Shown here: positions 10,894 through 20,958 of the stretch, piece after piece | Layout of the letters: every line of letters begins with the position of its first letter | Numbering within the stretch: position 1 is the first letter of the stretch | Source: Staphylotrichum longicolle | Lineage: Eukaryota; Ascomycota; Sordariomycetes; Sordariales; Chaetomiaceae | Direction of reading: 5' to 3' | Assembly: GCA_019096155.1 (NCBI GenBank) | Contig: JAHCVI010000003.1 | Coordinates: 4,712,001-4,776,000 of the forward strand | Length of the DNA stretch: 64,000 nt | The notes under the pieces: model-generated | Databases searched by the model: none | Seen by the model: the letters and a program-made list of their open reading frames with translations, nothing else | Told to the model about the DNA's origin: nothing | Translations under genes and position numbers: made by a program

Positions 10894-11855
10894 TGCTGCT
10901 GTGTGTTGAAGCCATCATGGCACAGAACGGCTGGGTGTTGGCTGCTTTTATATTTCTGATTCCAACGCAGTTCTAATTGGTGGACTGCCCCTTGATGGAC
11001 AGTTGGGACATGGAACGCTGCATGTCCACAGATGTGGACGACGAAACCTACTCCCAACCACAGTTGTGGACTCGCAACTGTGGCCAATCCTTGGGCGGCT
11101 GGGGTGTGTGCGGCTGGCTTCCCAGCCAATCAAATGCTGGCAAAACTGCGCATCGTGCGTGCGTGCCACTGCACATGCAACGATCCGTCGGGTGATGCGG
11201 CACAATGCGGTCAAGGATCATTTCCACAATTGTGTGCGCATCGTTCCTGCACTGAATTCCGCCTGATAGACCACCGAGTCATCATCACAGGGGCGCGGAA
11301 CCTTCTCTGCGCTCTGACTCAAGTTTCCGCAGCCGCCTGCACATTAACGTCCACATTCATTATTATTCCCGGTGAGTAGGCGAGCAAATAACCGCCGGGG
11401 TCGCGGCAAACAGCGACACTTTCCCAGGAGCAACAAGTTCAAACGAGGCAAGCAATCGAACTGGCAGAGGTGAAGGCTGAGAGGGCCGGTATTGCGGACT
11501 AGCTGAAGAAAGGGGCCGGCGGCTGAGGTGGAACTGATCAATATTTGTCGCTGCTGTCCACCGCCTTGCGAAACACCACACTCTTAATCACAATTTTACC
11601 GTGCCTTCATAACAGTCTATTCTGGTCCTCAGATAACGACAATGTAATCAAGGGACACGAAACCATTCCCATGCTCAATGCATACCGCGAAGACCCCATC
11701 AACGCATCCACATCCAGCCGTACCCTGAACTTCATCAGTATGTACAGGAGCAAATGATACTCCACCAGCCGGAGTGTCCTCAAAAGCCAGAACAAATGCG
11801 CAAGTTCTCATCTTTCCGAGATCTGTGAGTCTATCGATCACCCCACAATCACGTC
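10894..11855. other. Intergenic with CCACA/TGTGG palindromes
   Basis: No gene seen. The part nearest copy C holds several short perfect palindromes built on CCACA/TGTGG (separate entry). The rest is 3' sequence of the helicase gene. Confidence 0.5.
11024..11234. promoter_or_regulatory. Cluster of CCACA/TGTGG palindromes upstream of copy C
   Basis: GTCCACAGATGTGGAC at 11024-11039 is a 7+2+7 palindrome. CCACAGTTGTGG lies at 11058-11069. CAACTGTGG at 11075-11083 is the inverse of the first half of that site. CACAATTGTG lies at 11225-11234. All are 130-340 bp upstream of the copy C start. They could be protein binding sites; no factor is assigned. Confidence 0.35.
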
Positions 11856-14800
11856 TCAAGCCCTCTTGCCAAACATGGCGCCCAACATTGCCAGGGCTGA
11901 GCCAAGGGCGCGCTTCTCCGCCGCCTCATCCACAGTCTTCTCGACAGCCACGTTGTGGACAGTCTTCTCAACCGACATCTCGTGCACAGTCTCCTCGACA
12001 GGCCCCTCCTGCACAGCCTCTTCAACCACGGACACAACAAACTCCGCATCGCCCGAAGCCGACACAACGCTCCCAACCTTCTCGGTATGTTCCTCAGCGC
12101 CAAAAGTCTCCGACACCGTTGACTCGGTTTTGCTGGACATCATCGAAGGAGCCTCGCTCTTGGTGCTCTCAACTTCGGCAACAACAGGCTTCAAGGCGGA
12201 ACGATTCATGGCGGCCTCCCACCAGCCCGTGACGTCGTTCAGCTGTGCCATGTTTTGCGTGTGTTCCTTGTCGACGACCTGAATGGCTTTCTGTGCCGTC
12301 TTCTCATCAACCATCTGTGCTTTCTTCACCTTGCTCTCCGTGTTGTCGGTCAGTGCGGCTTCCTGGGCACGCTTCTCATCGACCGTGCAGGTGTCAACCG
12401 TTGGCGTAGCATCATCATTGATGGGTTCTTTGACGAGCTCAGTGAGGTTTGTTGTCGGATGCGCCTTGGCCCACTGGGAGACAACAACCTTCTGCTTCTC
12501 TGTGGGAATGACCCAGGTTGCGAGCTGAGGTATCTCGTGTTCCTCGCCAACTCCGACATTATCAGACTCTGAGACATTTGGCACAGAGACAATGGTGGTT
12601 TTCATGGTCTCGGAGTGGTCGGCAGGCACAGGAGATTGGCTCCGGGTGGTCGGATTGGCGGTCGTCTCAGGGTCGACATACACAACCTGACCGGCCTGCT
12701 TGCACAGGTCGTAGATGGGCCGCAAGTTCCGCGAATGTCGTTGGAAATTCGTTGACTGTACCAACTCGGAACGCATCATGATGACCTCGCCGAGTCGAGC
12801 ACGGGTGATCGCGACGCAAAGCCTGTTTGCGTTATCAAGAAACTTGGTCGACTTGCCCTTGACCAGATCAAGGAACACAAAATCGGCTTCATGCCCCTGG
12901 ACCACATCCACGGTGCGGGCCTCGACGCGCTTCTGAGCCCAGGCTGGAAGCTTTTTGAGCGCCCTCTGGTACTCATTGAACGCCTTCTTGTAGGGCGAAA
13001 TGATGAGGATGGTCCCCGGTTTGTCGCCCACGGTAAACTGCGCGTCATTGAGTAGCTCGTGGACACGCGCCATGACCCAGGCATTGTGGTCGGGGTTCCA
13101 GGCCGAAGTGCCTTCGTAAGCCTCCGGGCCACAGTTGTTCATGTGGACCAACAGCCGTGGGACGGTGCAAGGCCGGCCTCCCATGAACCTTTCGAGGTAC
13201 TGCCGAGTATACGACAGCGTTGCCGGCGTGCGCGACTCATCATTGCCGCTAATCATTTCGCCACCATACCACATCTCGGAGGCGAGCTGCTGCAAATCAC
13301 CGAAAGCACGATGGTTTACCAAGAGCTGGTATGGGATGACCTTGGCTCGAGCGGCACGCTCCATCATGGAAACTTGCATCTGGTCCCGGTAGATGTTCTG
13401 GACGTCCGAGCCAACAAACGGGATGGTCTGCCGATGGTCGCCGCAAAAGATCCACGCGATCGGGTCGAAGTTGGCGATGGCAATGAGGTTCATGAGCTCC
13501 CTGGCGTGGGGAGCTTCGTCGAAATAGACGCTTTGCGATGTCAGTATTTGTCACTGTTTGAGCAATGGGGGTAAGGGGAACAAACAGATCAGGCTTGAAC
13601 ATGCCGCGGAAATGGTTGCTTGCGGCGACGGGGGTGGTCGCGATGAAGTCGGCGGCATCAAGGGTGTCGCGATAGAGGCCGTAGACCAGGTTTCTGAAGC
13701 GCAGAGGAACAATGTCGCTGTTTTCCCACAGCTCACCCTCCAAGTACTTGGTGAGCTCTTCGTATTTTGTGTCCTTGTGCTCATCGTAGCGCTGCCAAGC
13801 AGCCTCGTCGAGGCTCGGAGCCTGACAAGAACGATGCGCCGTTCCAGTTCCGAGAGACGTCAAACTCGCAGTCCTGAGGAATCCGTTCGTGAAGTCAACT
13901 TGCATTTCAGGAGCGGTGTCCTCAGCGGCGTTCAGTCGGTCGCTAGATCTCACTTCTGTCCCCCATCCCTACCAAATATCAGTTTTCACTCCTGGGGCAG
14001 TGTGGGGCGCTCGGGAAGAGGAGAGAAACCTTCATTCGAATGACGCTCTTCTTCATTCCGAGGTCCTTGTAGAGGCCGATCATTCGGTTGCAGACATCAT
14101 CAACTGGGCAGTTCATGTCGACGATGAACAGGACTTTGGCACACCGCTTCTGGGGTTTGCCTCGAACCATGACGGGGCGCGGAAGAAGGTTGGACTGAGC
14201 CATGGCAATCGTGAACAGGTTGAAATGGGTTTTGCCCGCACCAGGGCCTCCAGGGAGGATGCAAATGCCGCAGTGAAGCTTGCGAAAGCCGTGCATGTAG
14301 GCCGCTTTCTGCTGTTGGTTCAGCAAGGCAAACTTCTTTCCCAAGGCAGAGTTAGCCCAAGAAGGATCACCCATGGCGGTCTTCAGATGCGGAATCTCTT
14401 CAAACAGGTCCACGAAAAATTCCGGTTCGCGAAGCAGCACGAAGTACTCGAACGCCTTGATCTGGCGCTCGCTGGCATTGACGTAGCGGCCGTACAACAG
14501 CTCCAGAGCTCCGAGCTCGGCATTCTTGGTTGCCTCAGACGCCATCAAGAGAAAGTTGATCCTCACGGCGTTGTCGTTCGCCAATTCATCCTCGCTAGCT
14601 CCACCAGTCGACTCGGGAGTGATGTGGTCAGGCTCGCAACCGCCGATCCCGCTGTCAGAACCAGTGCTGCTTCCAATGCTCGTGGTGTCCGAAAGATCGT
14701 CGTTTGTGGTTGCGTTAGTTGCGTGTTTGGTCGAGACGGCGGTGGTGTCGGCTAATGGTCGGATGCCTTCATGGGCATCGGCTCGATACACTGTGACCTG

Positions 14801-15172
14801 GAAAACAGCAAGCTTCTCCGGGTGCCGGGCAGTGGAGTTCAGCAAAGCCAGCGGGGTCTCGATCCGACGAGCATCCCAAAAGCGAGTGACGGAGTTGTCG
14901 CCGAAAACAACCCTGAGCCTGGCAGGCTCGCCCGGTTGGGGGATTTTCCGCTCGCCATCACGACCGGGCTGAACAGCGACGATGTACTCCAACCGCTTCG
15001 AGGTTTCGCGAATCTTGGAGACCACCCATCCCTTGAACTTATTCTCCTCCTTGTTGACGGCGTCGACCAGCCGCTGGGTTGCCTCGAATTCGGCTTCGGT
15101 CCCAGCTTTGTGTCGAGTGGCAAACTCGTCGAGGTCCTTGAACACACGGATCGGTCTCAGCTGTGCATCCAT
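11856..15172 (-). CDS. Superfamily 1 (UPF1-like) helicase with repeat-rich tail
   Basis: Three exons: 14030-15172, 13586-13968 and 11856-13530. Introns are 61 bp (gtttct...gtag) and 55 bp (gtttgt...aaag with a tactgac branch site); the 3201-bp total encodes 1066 residues. SF1 motifs appear in order: Walker A GGPGAGKTH (about residue 313), motif II FDEAPHA (about 513), motif III CGDHRQT, motif V TVDVVQGHEADFV and motif VI NRLCVAITRAR (about 746). This layout fits DNA2/NAM7/UPF1-type RNA or DNA helicases expanded in filamentous fungi. The last 245 residues are Val/Glu/Thr-rich, lack helicase motifs and end with a short reiterated V-E-x-T-V motif. Start at 15172 is the first ATG in frame after a stretch without coding character. 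Confidence 0.87.
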
Positions 15173-16455
15173 TGTGGAAACCGGCAATGGCAGTCGAAAA
15201 TGACAATATTGGGCGTCTCCTTCACTCGAACACGACCTGCGTCTCTGACAATACGTTAGCCACAAGTCAGCAACGAGCAAGGATAAGGTAAAACAAGCGC
15301 TGTACCAGAGGTTTTGCATGGGAGACTGAGGAAAAAAGAAGGGAAAGTCGGTCAAAAAGAGAAGGCGCAACCGGAGACAGCTGGGAACAAAGCCATTTTC
15401 GAGCGATTAACTCGCGTGATGGAACCTCGAGGGATGGAGTGGATGAAATAGGAAGGGATGGGAAACTGAGATGAAAATCTGATACCTGACTTACCTCTGG
15501 TGTTGCAACAGATTTCCAGTGGGAGAAGTGACCGGCAACAGAAAACCAGTCGAAGTGGTTAATTCACTGTGAAGGAAAGCGCGAGGGAGAAGTGGATGAA
15601 CAGGACAGAATCCGGCTCGATGAGGTGACACACCGGCAGACTGGTCTTGACAATTGACAAAGGTTAAAGTCAATAACTGAACAGTCTGATTTTGAGGTAT
15701 GAGGAAGGGAGAAGAAACAAAAACCGGTTCCGGGTTGGTTGATCAAAACTGTGGTGGTGCGGGCCTAGGTTCGCATTCACAAGAAGAAGAATAGGAAAGG
15801 CGATCACAATAGGCAACTGCCCACAACAAGACACTGAACAACGTGAATACTAAACAACCTTTCTTCACCGCACACAAGTTCAAGGCAGCCAATATAAATA
15901 AAGATGGCAAAGAAGATCTATTGCTCCCTTTGCAGTCCGTCGGCGGGGCCTGCCTGCTGCACACTTCGTTTTCAGCTCGGTGCCACAGGTGATCTTGGAC
16001 CCGAGAAAATCACATTTCCAAGCATCTGCATTCCAAGAAGATCGCCATTCTGTTCAGACAGGAAATGCGAGAGTGAGGCTCGACAGAGCTCATGGCCATT
16101 GACAGCACCTCGGAGCACCAATTGCATTGAACCTGGGAGACGTGAGGGAAGCTAAGGGCCCAAGAGAGCACCATAACCTACTAATCACAGTTATCCCTTG
16201 TCTCAAGGTAGGTAGTGTCAGAGAAGTCCTTCAATGCTCTTCCCCGCGCAGTCTCAGGCGCGACATGAAGTCCTGGGAGGATGTTTGCTGGCGAGCTTTA
16301 ACCCTAACCCTTCCAATATTGACATGCCAAAAACCCCTTGTTCCCCAGACACCCGCTGCTGCCTAAATCTGTGTTGACAAACGTGAAGTGGAGTGGGTTG
16401 GGCTCTGTTTCTTTCTCAAAACAAGATCCAGGACAGAGGATATCAGCAAACAACC
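15173..16455. other. Intergenic between divergent helicase and protease genes
   Basis: About 1.3 kb shared upstream region. No coding frame supported. Contains a telomere-repeat-like element at 16298-16311. Confidence 0.5.
16298..16311 (+). promoter_or_regulatory. Telobox-like element (two CCCTAA-type units)
   Basis: TTAACCCTAACCCT, two tandem telomeric-type units, lies about 145 bp before the archaemetzincin start. Isolated teloboxes occur in eukaryotic promoters; a role here is inference. Confidence 0.4.
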
Positions 16456-17808
16456 ATGTCTCCGAAATGCAACCACGAGCGACTTCAGTTTGATGTCTCG
16501 CCACACGCAGTTGATGCCGGGTTTGTCCGTCCGCCCCTTGCCAAGCGCGCAGCAGCGACCACGTCGTCAGGGCGCGTGCCTGACCGCAACATCTTGACAG
16601 CACACACTCATTCAGAATCCCTCTTCCCCGGCCCACTGGTGCTGCCCGCCGACGGACTGGCCATTGACCCCAAGGAGCCACCTCAGAGCTTCCGGTCATG
16701 GGCGACGGAGAAGTTGCGAAATCCCGTCACCCGTCGGAGGAAGACCATCTACGTTGCTCCAGTACCCGAGATTGACAAAGAGCTGCATTCCACTGTCGGA
16801 AAATGGACTGTCCCGTTTGTGTTGCAGGCGCCTATGAAGGGAGGATGCAATCCACCCAAGGCAGAGCAAATTCGCGAGTATCTCGAAGCCTTTTACCACC
16901 CCCTCCCCGTCAAGATCTTGCCAGCCGAGGTGCGGTTTGTTCCATGGAGCGAGGGCAAAGCCACCAAGCCCAGCAAACAGCCGCAGTACATCGGTCTGCA
17001 GGTCGGAAACAGCGTCACGCGCATCACCACTCGCCGCTGCCCAGACGAGGTCTACCCGCAGCAGCTCGGCCTGAACGACATCCTGGATGCCGCGATTGAT
17101 GTCCTTCCCGACGACGCGTATGCGCTGGTCATGTTGACCGACCACGACCTGTACGAGGACGAGGACGACGAATTTTGCTGTGGCAGGGCATACGGCAGCA
17201 GCCGCGTGGCCGTCGTCTCGTCGTCGCGCTACCACCCCCTTCTCGACGAGGTCACGGGGATCGAGCGGGAGCACATGTGGCCTTTCTCGCACTGCGAGGC
17301 GTACGTGCAGAGAATGTGCCGAGATGCTGAACCTTCCGGCTCAAATCCCAAGAGACGCAAGACTGGCCTGCCGCTGGGCCCTCGCGCAACCGAAACGGAT
17401 TCGGCCATGGCACCGGTCATTCAAGCGGGGCTTGCGGCGCCTTCACCAACCAGCTCGCCCACTGCCCTCTGGTTCTCACGCATGGCGCGCACCGTCGCCC
17501 ACGAGGTTGGCCACTGCTTTTGCCTCGCCCACTGCTCGTACTACGCTTGTGTCATGCAGGGCACCGGGGGCATCATCGAGGACATGCGGCAGCCGCCATA
17601 CCTGTGTCTTGTCTGTCTGGTGAAGCTGACTCGGGCTGTCGGAGATGTCGAGAAGGGTGTTGACGAGGTGCAGCTTCTGATTGCGCGGTACACTGCGCTG
17701 GCGAAGTTCTGTGAGACTTGGAAGCGTGTGGCCATGTTTGCTGCATATGGCGCCTGGTTGGGCAAGAGGATCGAGAGCTTGAAGGCAACACTGGCTTCTG
17801 CTGAATGA
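16456..17808 (+). CDS. Archaemetzincin-type zinc metalloprotease (peptidase M54)
   Basis: Single exon, 450 residues, start ATG at 16456. The active-site block begins at residue 349: HEVGH, five residues, HC, then SYYACVM, and about sixteen residues later CLVC (Cys384/387). This is the HExxHxxxxxHC...CxM...CxxC arrangement of archaemetzincins, which bind a catalytic zinc by the three His and a structural zinc by the Cys residues. The N-terminal region (about 1-95) is basic and lacks a clear signal peptide, so a soluble intracellular enzyme is likely. A clear insert with acidic DEDDE residues lies around residue 235. The substrate is unknown for the family. An upstream in-frame ATG exists at 16393 but the extension has no conserved look. 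Confidence 0.88.
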   Translation: MSPKCNHERLQFDVSPHAVDAGFVRPPLAKRAAATTSSGRVPDRNILTAHTHSESLFPGPLVLPADGLAIDPKEPPQSFRSWATEKLRNPVTRRRKTIYVAPVPEIDKELHSTVGKWTVPFVLQAPMKGGCNPPKAEQIREYLEAFYHPLPVKILPAEVRFVPWSEGKATKPSKQPQYIGLQVGNSVTRITTRRCPDEVYPQQLGLNDILDAAIDVLPDDAYALVMLTDHDLYEDEDDEFCCGRAYGSSRVAVVSSSRYHPLLDEVTGIEREHMWPFSHCEAYVQRMCRDAEPSGSNPKRRKTGLPLGPRATETDSAMAPVIQAGLAAPSPTSSPTALWFSRMARTVAHEVGHCFCLAHCSYYACVMQGTGGIIEDMRQPPYLCLVCLVKLTRAVGDVEKGVDEVQLLIARYTALAKFCETWKRVAMFAAYGAWLGKRIESLKATLASAE

Positions 17809-18240
17809 CCTGAAAGGGCGTGTTCATTTATTGGGAAAGGTAGAGTCGCCATTGGCCGCAGTCTCAATGTGATGGGATCGTTGGAGCCCCTCGTCAACTC
17901 TGGCGCCTCTTTCGTACGATGCATCACATCAACACTCGGCTTGTCGCGGCTGGCCGAGGCTTCCCTGAGAAGTACGAGCGCGCCCTATTCGGAACACGCT
18001 ACCCACATGCATCAATCCCGCGTCCATACCCGCTCCACAGCCAATCGTGCGGAGAACCCGGCCGAATCGGGGCATTGCGACTCCGATGGGTGGGGAATCC
18101 AGAGGCTTATCAAGAGCCGTGACTCAAGAACAGTCATGCTATTCTGGAAATAAATGTCACGATTGCCGCCTCCTAGTCTCTGAAAGATCTTGTCCAAAAG
18201 CTAGAGTAACGGTGAGAATTCCCAAGGCCACAGCATCACG
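17809..18240. other. Intergenic, nothing recognised
   Basis: About 430 bp between co-directional genes; 3' UTR plus promoter of the aminotransferase gene. No motif stands out. Confidence 0.5.
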
Positions 18241-19639
18241 ATGGGTCTCACGCAAGAGCTTCCCCTGAGAGAAAAGACCGACGGCGTCCAGACCGGGCCG
18301 GTCAAGTTTGGCCATGAGCTGAAAGAGGAGCAATTCCTCTTTGACCCTTCATACCGCAACCTCAATCACGGTACGGACAAGTGGCCCTCATGTTCTCAGT
18401 GACAGCTTTCTCACATCACGTCCAGGCTCCTTCGGCACCATCCCACGCTTCGTGCAGGCCAAGCTGCGCTCCTTCCAGGACCGCGCAGAAGCCAGGCCAG
18501 ACCCCTTCATCCGGTACGAGTACCCAAAGCTGCTCGACGAATCCCGCGAGGCCGTCGCCAAGCTGCTCCGGGTACCTACCGAGACAGCCGTCTTTGTACC
18601 CAACGCCACGGCGGGTGTCAACACAGTCCTGCGCAACATCGTCTGGAACGCCGACGGCAAGGATGAGATCCTCTACTTCGACACCATCTACGGCGGCTGC
18701 GCTAGAACCATCGACTATGTCATCGAAGACCGTCAGGGGCTCGTCTCCTCGCGCTGCATCACGCTCGCCTACCCGTGCGAGGACGCGGCCGTCCTTGAGG
18801 CTTTTGAGTCCGCCGTCCAGGCGTCCAAAGATGCCGGCAAGCGCCCGCGCCTGTGCCTCTTCGACGTGGTCTCCTCCCTCCCCGGCGTGCGCTTCCCCTT
18901 CGAGGACGTGACCGCTGCCTGCCGCAAGGCGTCCATCCTGTCCCTCATCGACGGCGCCCAGGGCATCGGCATGGTCGACCTCGATCTCGGCGCGGTCGAC
19001 CCGGACTTTTTCGTCAGCAACTGCCACAAGTGGCTGCACGTCCCGCGCGGCTGCGCCGTCTTTTACGTGCCGCTGCGCAATCAGCCGCTCATCCGGTCGA
19101 CGCTGCCGACCTCGCACGGGTTCGTGCCCCGCGCGGCGGGCGAGAAGCGGTTCAACCCGCTGCCGCCGTCGGCCAAGTCCGAGTTTGTCAACAACTTTGA
19201 GTTTGTGGGCACCGTGGACAACTCGCCGTACCTGTGCGTCAAGGACGGGATCAAGTGGCGCGAGGAGGTGTTGGGTGGGGAGAAGCGGATCATTGACGCG
19301 CTCACGGCCCTGGCGAGGGAAGGCGGGCAAAAGGTGGCGGACATTCTCGGGACCGAGGTGCTGGACAATGCCAGCCAGAGCCTGACGCGGTGCTCGATGG
19401 TCAACGTGGCGCTGCCGCTGCCGGAGAGTTTGGAGAGCGACAAGTCCGACGTGATCAACTGGATCCTGCGGACGCTGATCGACGAGTACAAGACGTTTGT
19501 CGCGCTGTACTTCTACCGGGGCCGCTTCTGGGCGCGTCTCAGCGCGCAGGTGTACCTGGAACTGGACGACTTCGAGTGGGCGGGCCAGACACTCAAGACG
19601 GTGTGCGAGCGGGCGGCCAAGGGGGAGTACAAGCAGTGA
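18241..19639 (+). CDS. Class V PLP aminotransferase fold enzyme, Egt2-like
   Basis: Exon 1 18241-18370, intron 18371-18425 (gtacgg...ccag), exon 2 18426-19639; 447 residues. PLP-binding hallmarks are visible: NATAGVNTVLRN, an SLIDGAQGIG block with the cofactor Asp, and SNCHKWLHVPRG with the Schiff-base Lys at about residue 245. RNLNHGSFGT near residue 44 and the RSTLPTSHGF block are typical of fungal isopenicillin-N-epimerase-like proteins. That subgroup includes the hercynylcysteine sulfoxide lyase Egt2, the second enzyme of ergothioneine synthesis. Assignment to Egt2 rests on overall resemblance and is not certain; other cysteine desulfurase-like lyases share these motifs. No Egt1 gene lies in the window. 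Confidence 0.85.
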
Positions 19640-19687
19640 TCCGTCATGTCAGACACCAATACATTCTGCTATCCCAGCGTGCATGAT

Positions 19688-20368
19688 TCAAATCCCCATG
19701 GCCTCCCTCACCCGCCTCTCCACCTCGGCCTCCACATCCTCCTGCTTCCGTCTCCCCACATCAACAAGCACCACATCCCCCTCCCCATCCGGCCGCTCCA
19801 ACGCCTCCATCTGACTCCTCACCAACCCCTCCCCCGCGAAATGCCCCTTCCTCGCCCTGGCCCTCTCCCTGAGCACCTCCTCCTCGACATCCAGAAACAC
19901 AAACCGGACCTTCAAGTCCCCCGCGTGCTCCCCGCCCGCGCGCAGCACGTCGCGGTACTCGCGCTTCAGCGCCGAGCAGGTGACGGCGAGGTGGGGCGTG
20001 GGCGCGTTGGCGGGCGGCTGGGCGGACTCGTGGTCGCGCAGGGCCTCGAGCCAGGCGGTGCGGTCGGCCGTGGTGAGGGGGATGTTGTGGGACATCTTTT
20101 CGACGTTGGCTTTGGGGTGGTACTGGGGGCGAGTCAGGTAGTTGTGTCAGTGCTGGCCTGGTTCAGAGGTGGGATCTGTTGCTATTGGAGAAGGAGGGAT
20201 ACTCACATCGTCGCCCTCAACAAAGCTGAACCCGAGGGACTGGGCCAGTGACTTGGCAACGGTGGTCTTGCCGCAGGCCGTCGGACCGGTGATGAACCAG
20301 ATCCAGCGAGGCTTCTTTTGGTTGTTGCTGCTGTTGCTGTGGTTGGAAGGTGGTTGTTCTGAGGACAT
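19688..20368 (-). CDS. Gluconokinase (thermoresistant type)
   Basis: Exons 20207-20368 and 19688-20122, intron 20123-20206 (gtgagt...ccag), 198 residues. It phosphorylates D-gluconate to 6-phosphogluconate, feeding the pentose phosphate pathway. The P-loop GPTACGKTT lies near residue 27. The splice junction recreates the family block FVEGDDYHPKANVEKM. LTTADRTAWL and VTCSALKREYRDVLR follow, the second carrying the Arg/Tyr residues usual after the lid. Length matches the family. The first ATG in frame is 20368; the Ser/Asn-rich leader precedes the kinase core. It converges on the aminotransferase gene with only about 48 bp between stops. Confidence 0.93.
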
Positions 20369-20958
20369 GGTGCAGTGGAGATTTGGTTGGTTGAACGTCG
20401 AGGAAGTTTCAGTTTTTGGAGTTGTAGTTGAGAGCAAATAATAGATGGCACACCAAATGCTTGTTAAAACCGTTGTTCAATCACTTTTATGATTTATTAT
20501 CCAAGTTCCTGGTTAATACTCCCGTAGATGCCGAATCTCCGGCCCGCGGAAACTTAGGTTTGGTGACGTCAGAGGGGCCGATGAACCGGTAGGAGAGAAC
20601 GACCAGGAAATGTTGACCACAATTGGTAGGGTTGGTAATCTATCGTAAGTGACAGGCAGATGGACATGGGAGTGAGATATGTTTCAATATTTTGGAACCC
20701 TTATTATTCACATCCTATCCGCTCCAATGCTACTCGGAGATAACTGTTTCCTTGCCGTCATTTGTACGCCATTAGACCCCCAGTCTTGGATTAGTATGCT
20801 TTCAAGAACGGAAATGCAAAAAATGAAAAACGCCGCGCAGATGCCGCTCCAGCTTAAACAACCATAAACAACAGCTCCGGCAACCGAAAGAGCAGGGAGA
20901 ACCAACAAAGCAAAGGGGTATCTCAACGCAGCCTTCCTCCTCGCCCACCGCCACAACC
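20369..20958. other. Intergenic with a CRE site
   Basis: Upstream region of gluconokinase and downstream region of the RhoGAP-like gene. Contains the perfect palindrome TGACGTCA at 20564-20571; otherwise nothing recognised. Confidence 0.5.
20564..20571. promoter_or_regulatory. CRE/ATF-type bZIP site
   Basis: TGACGTCA, the consensus for CREB/ATF-class bZIP factors, lies about 195 bp upstream of the gluconokinase start. Regulation by a stress ATF factor is plausible but unproven. Confidence 0.4.

Noticed and set aside
18416..19330. 304-codon minus frame opposite the aminotransferase
   Set aside because: Same shadow effect; the plus strand has PLP motifs.
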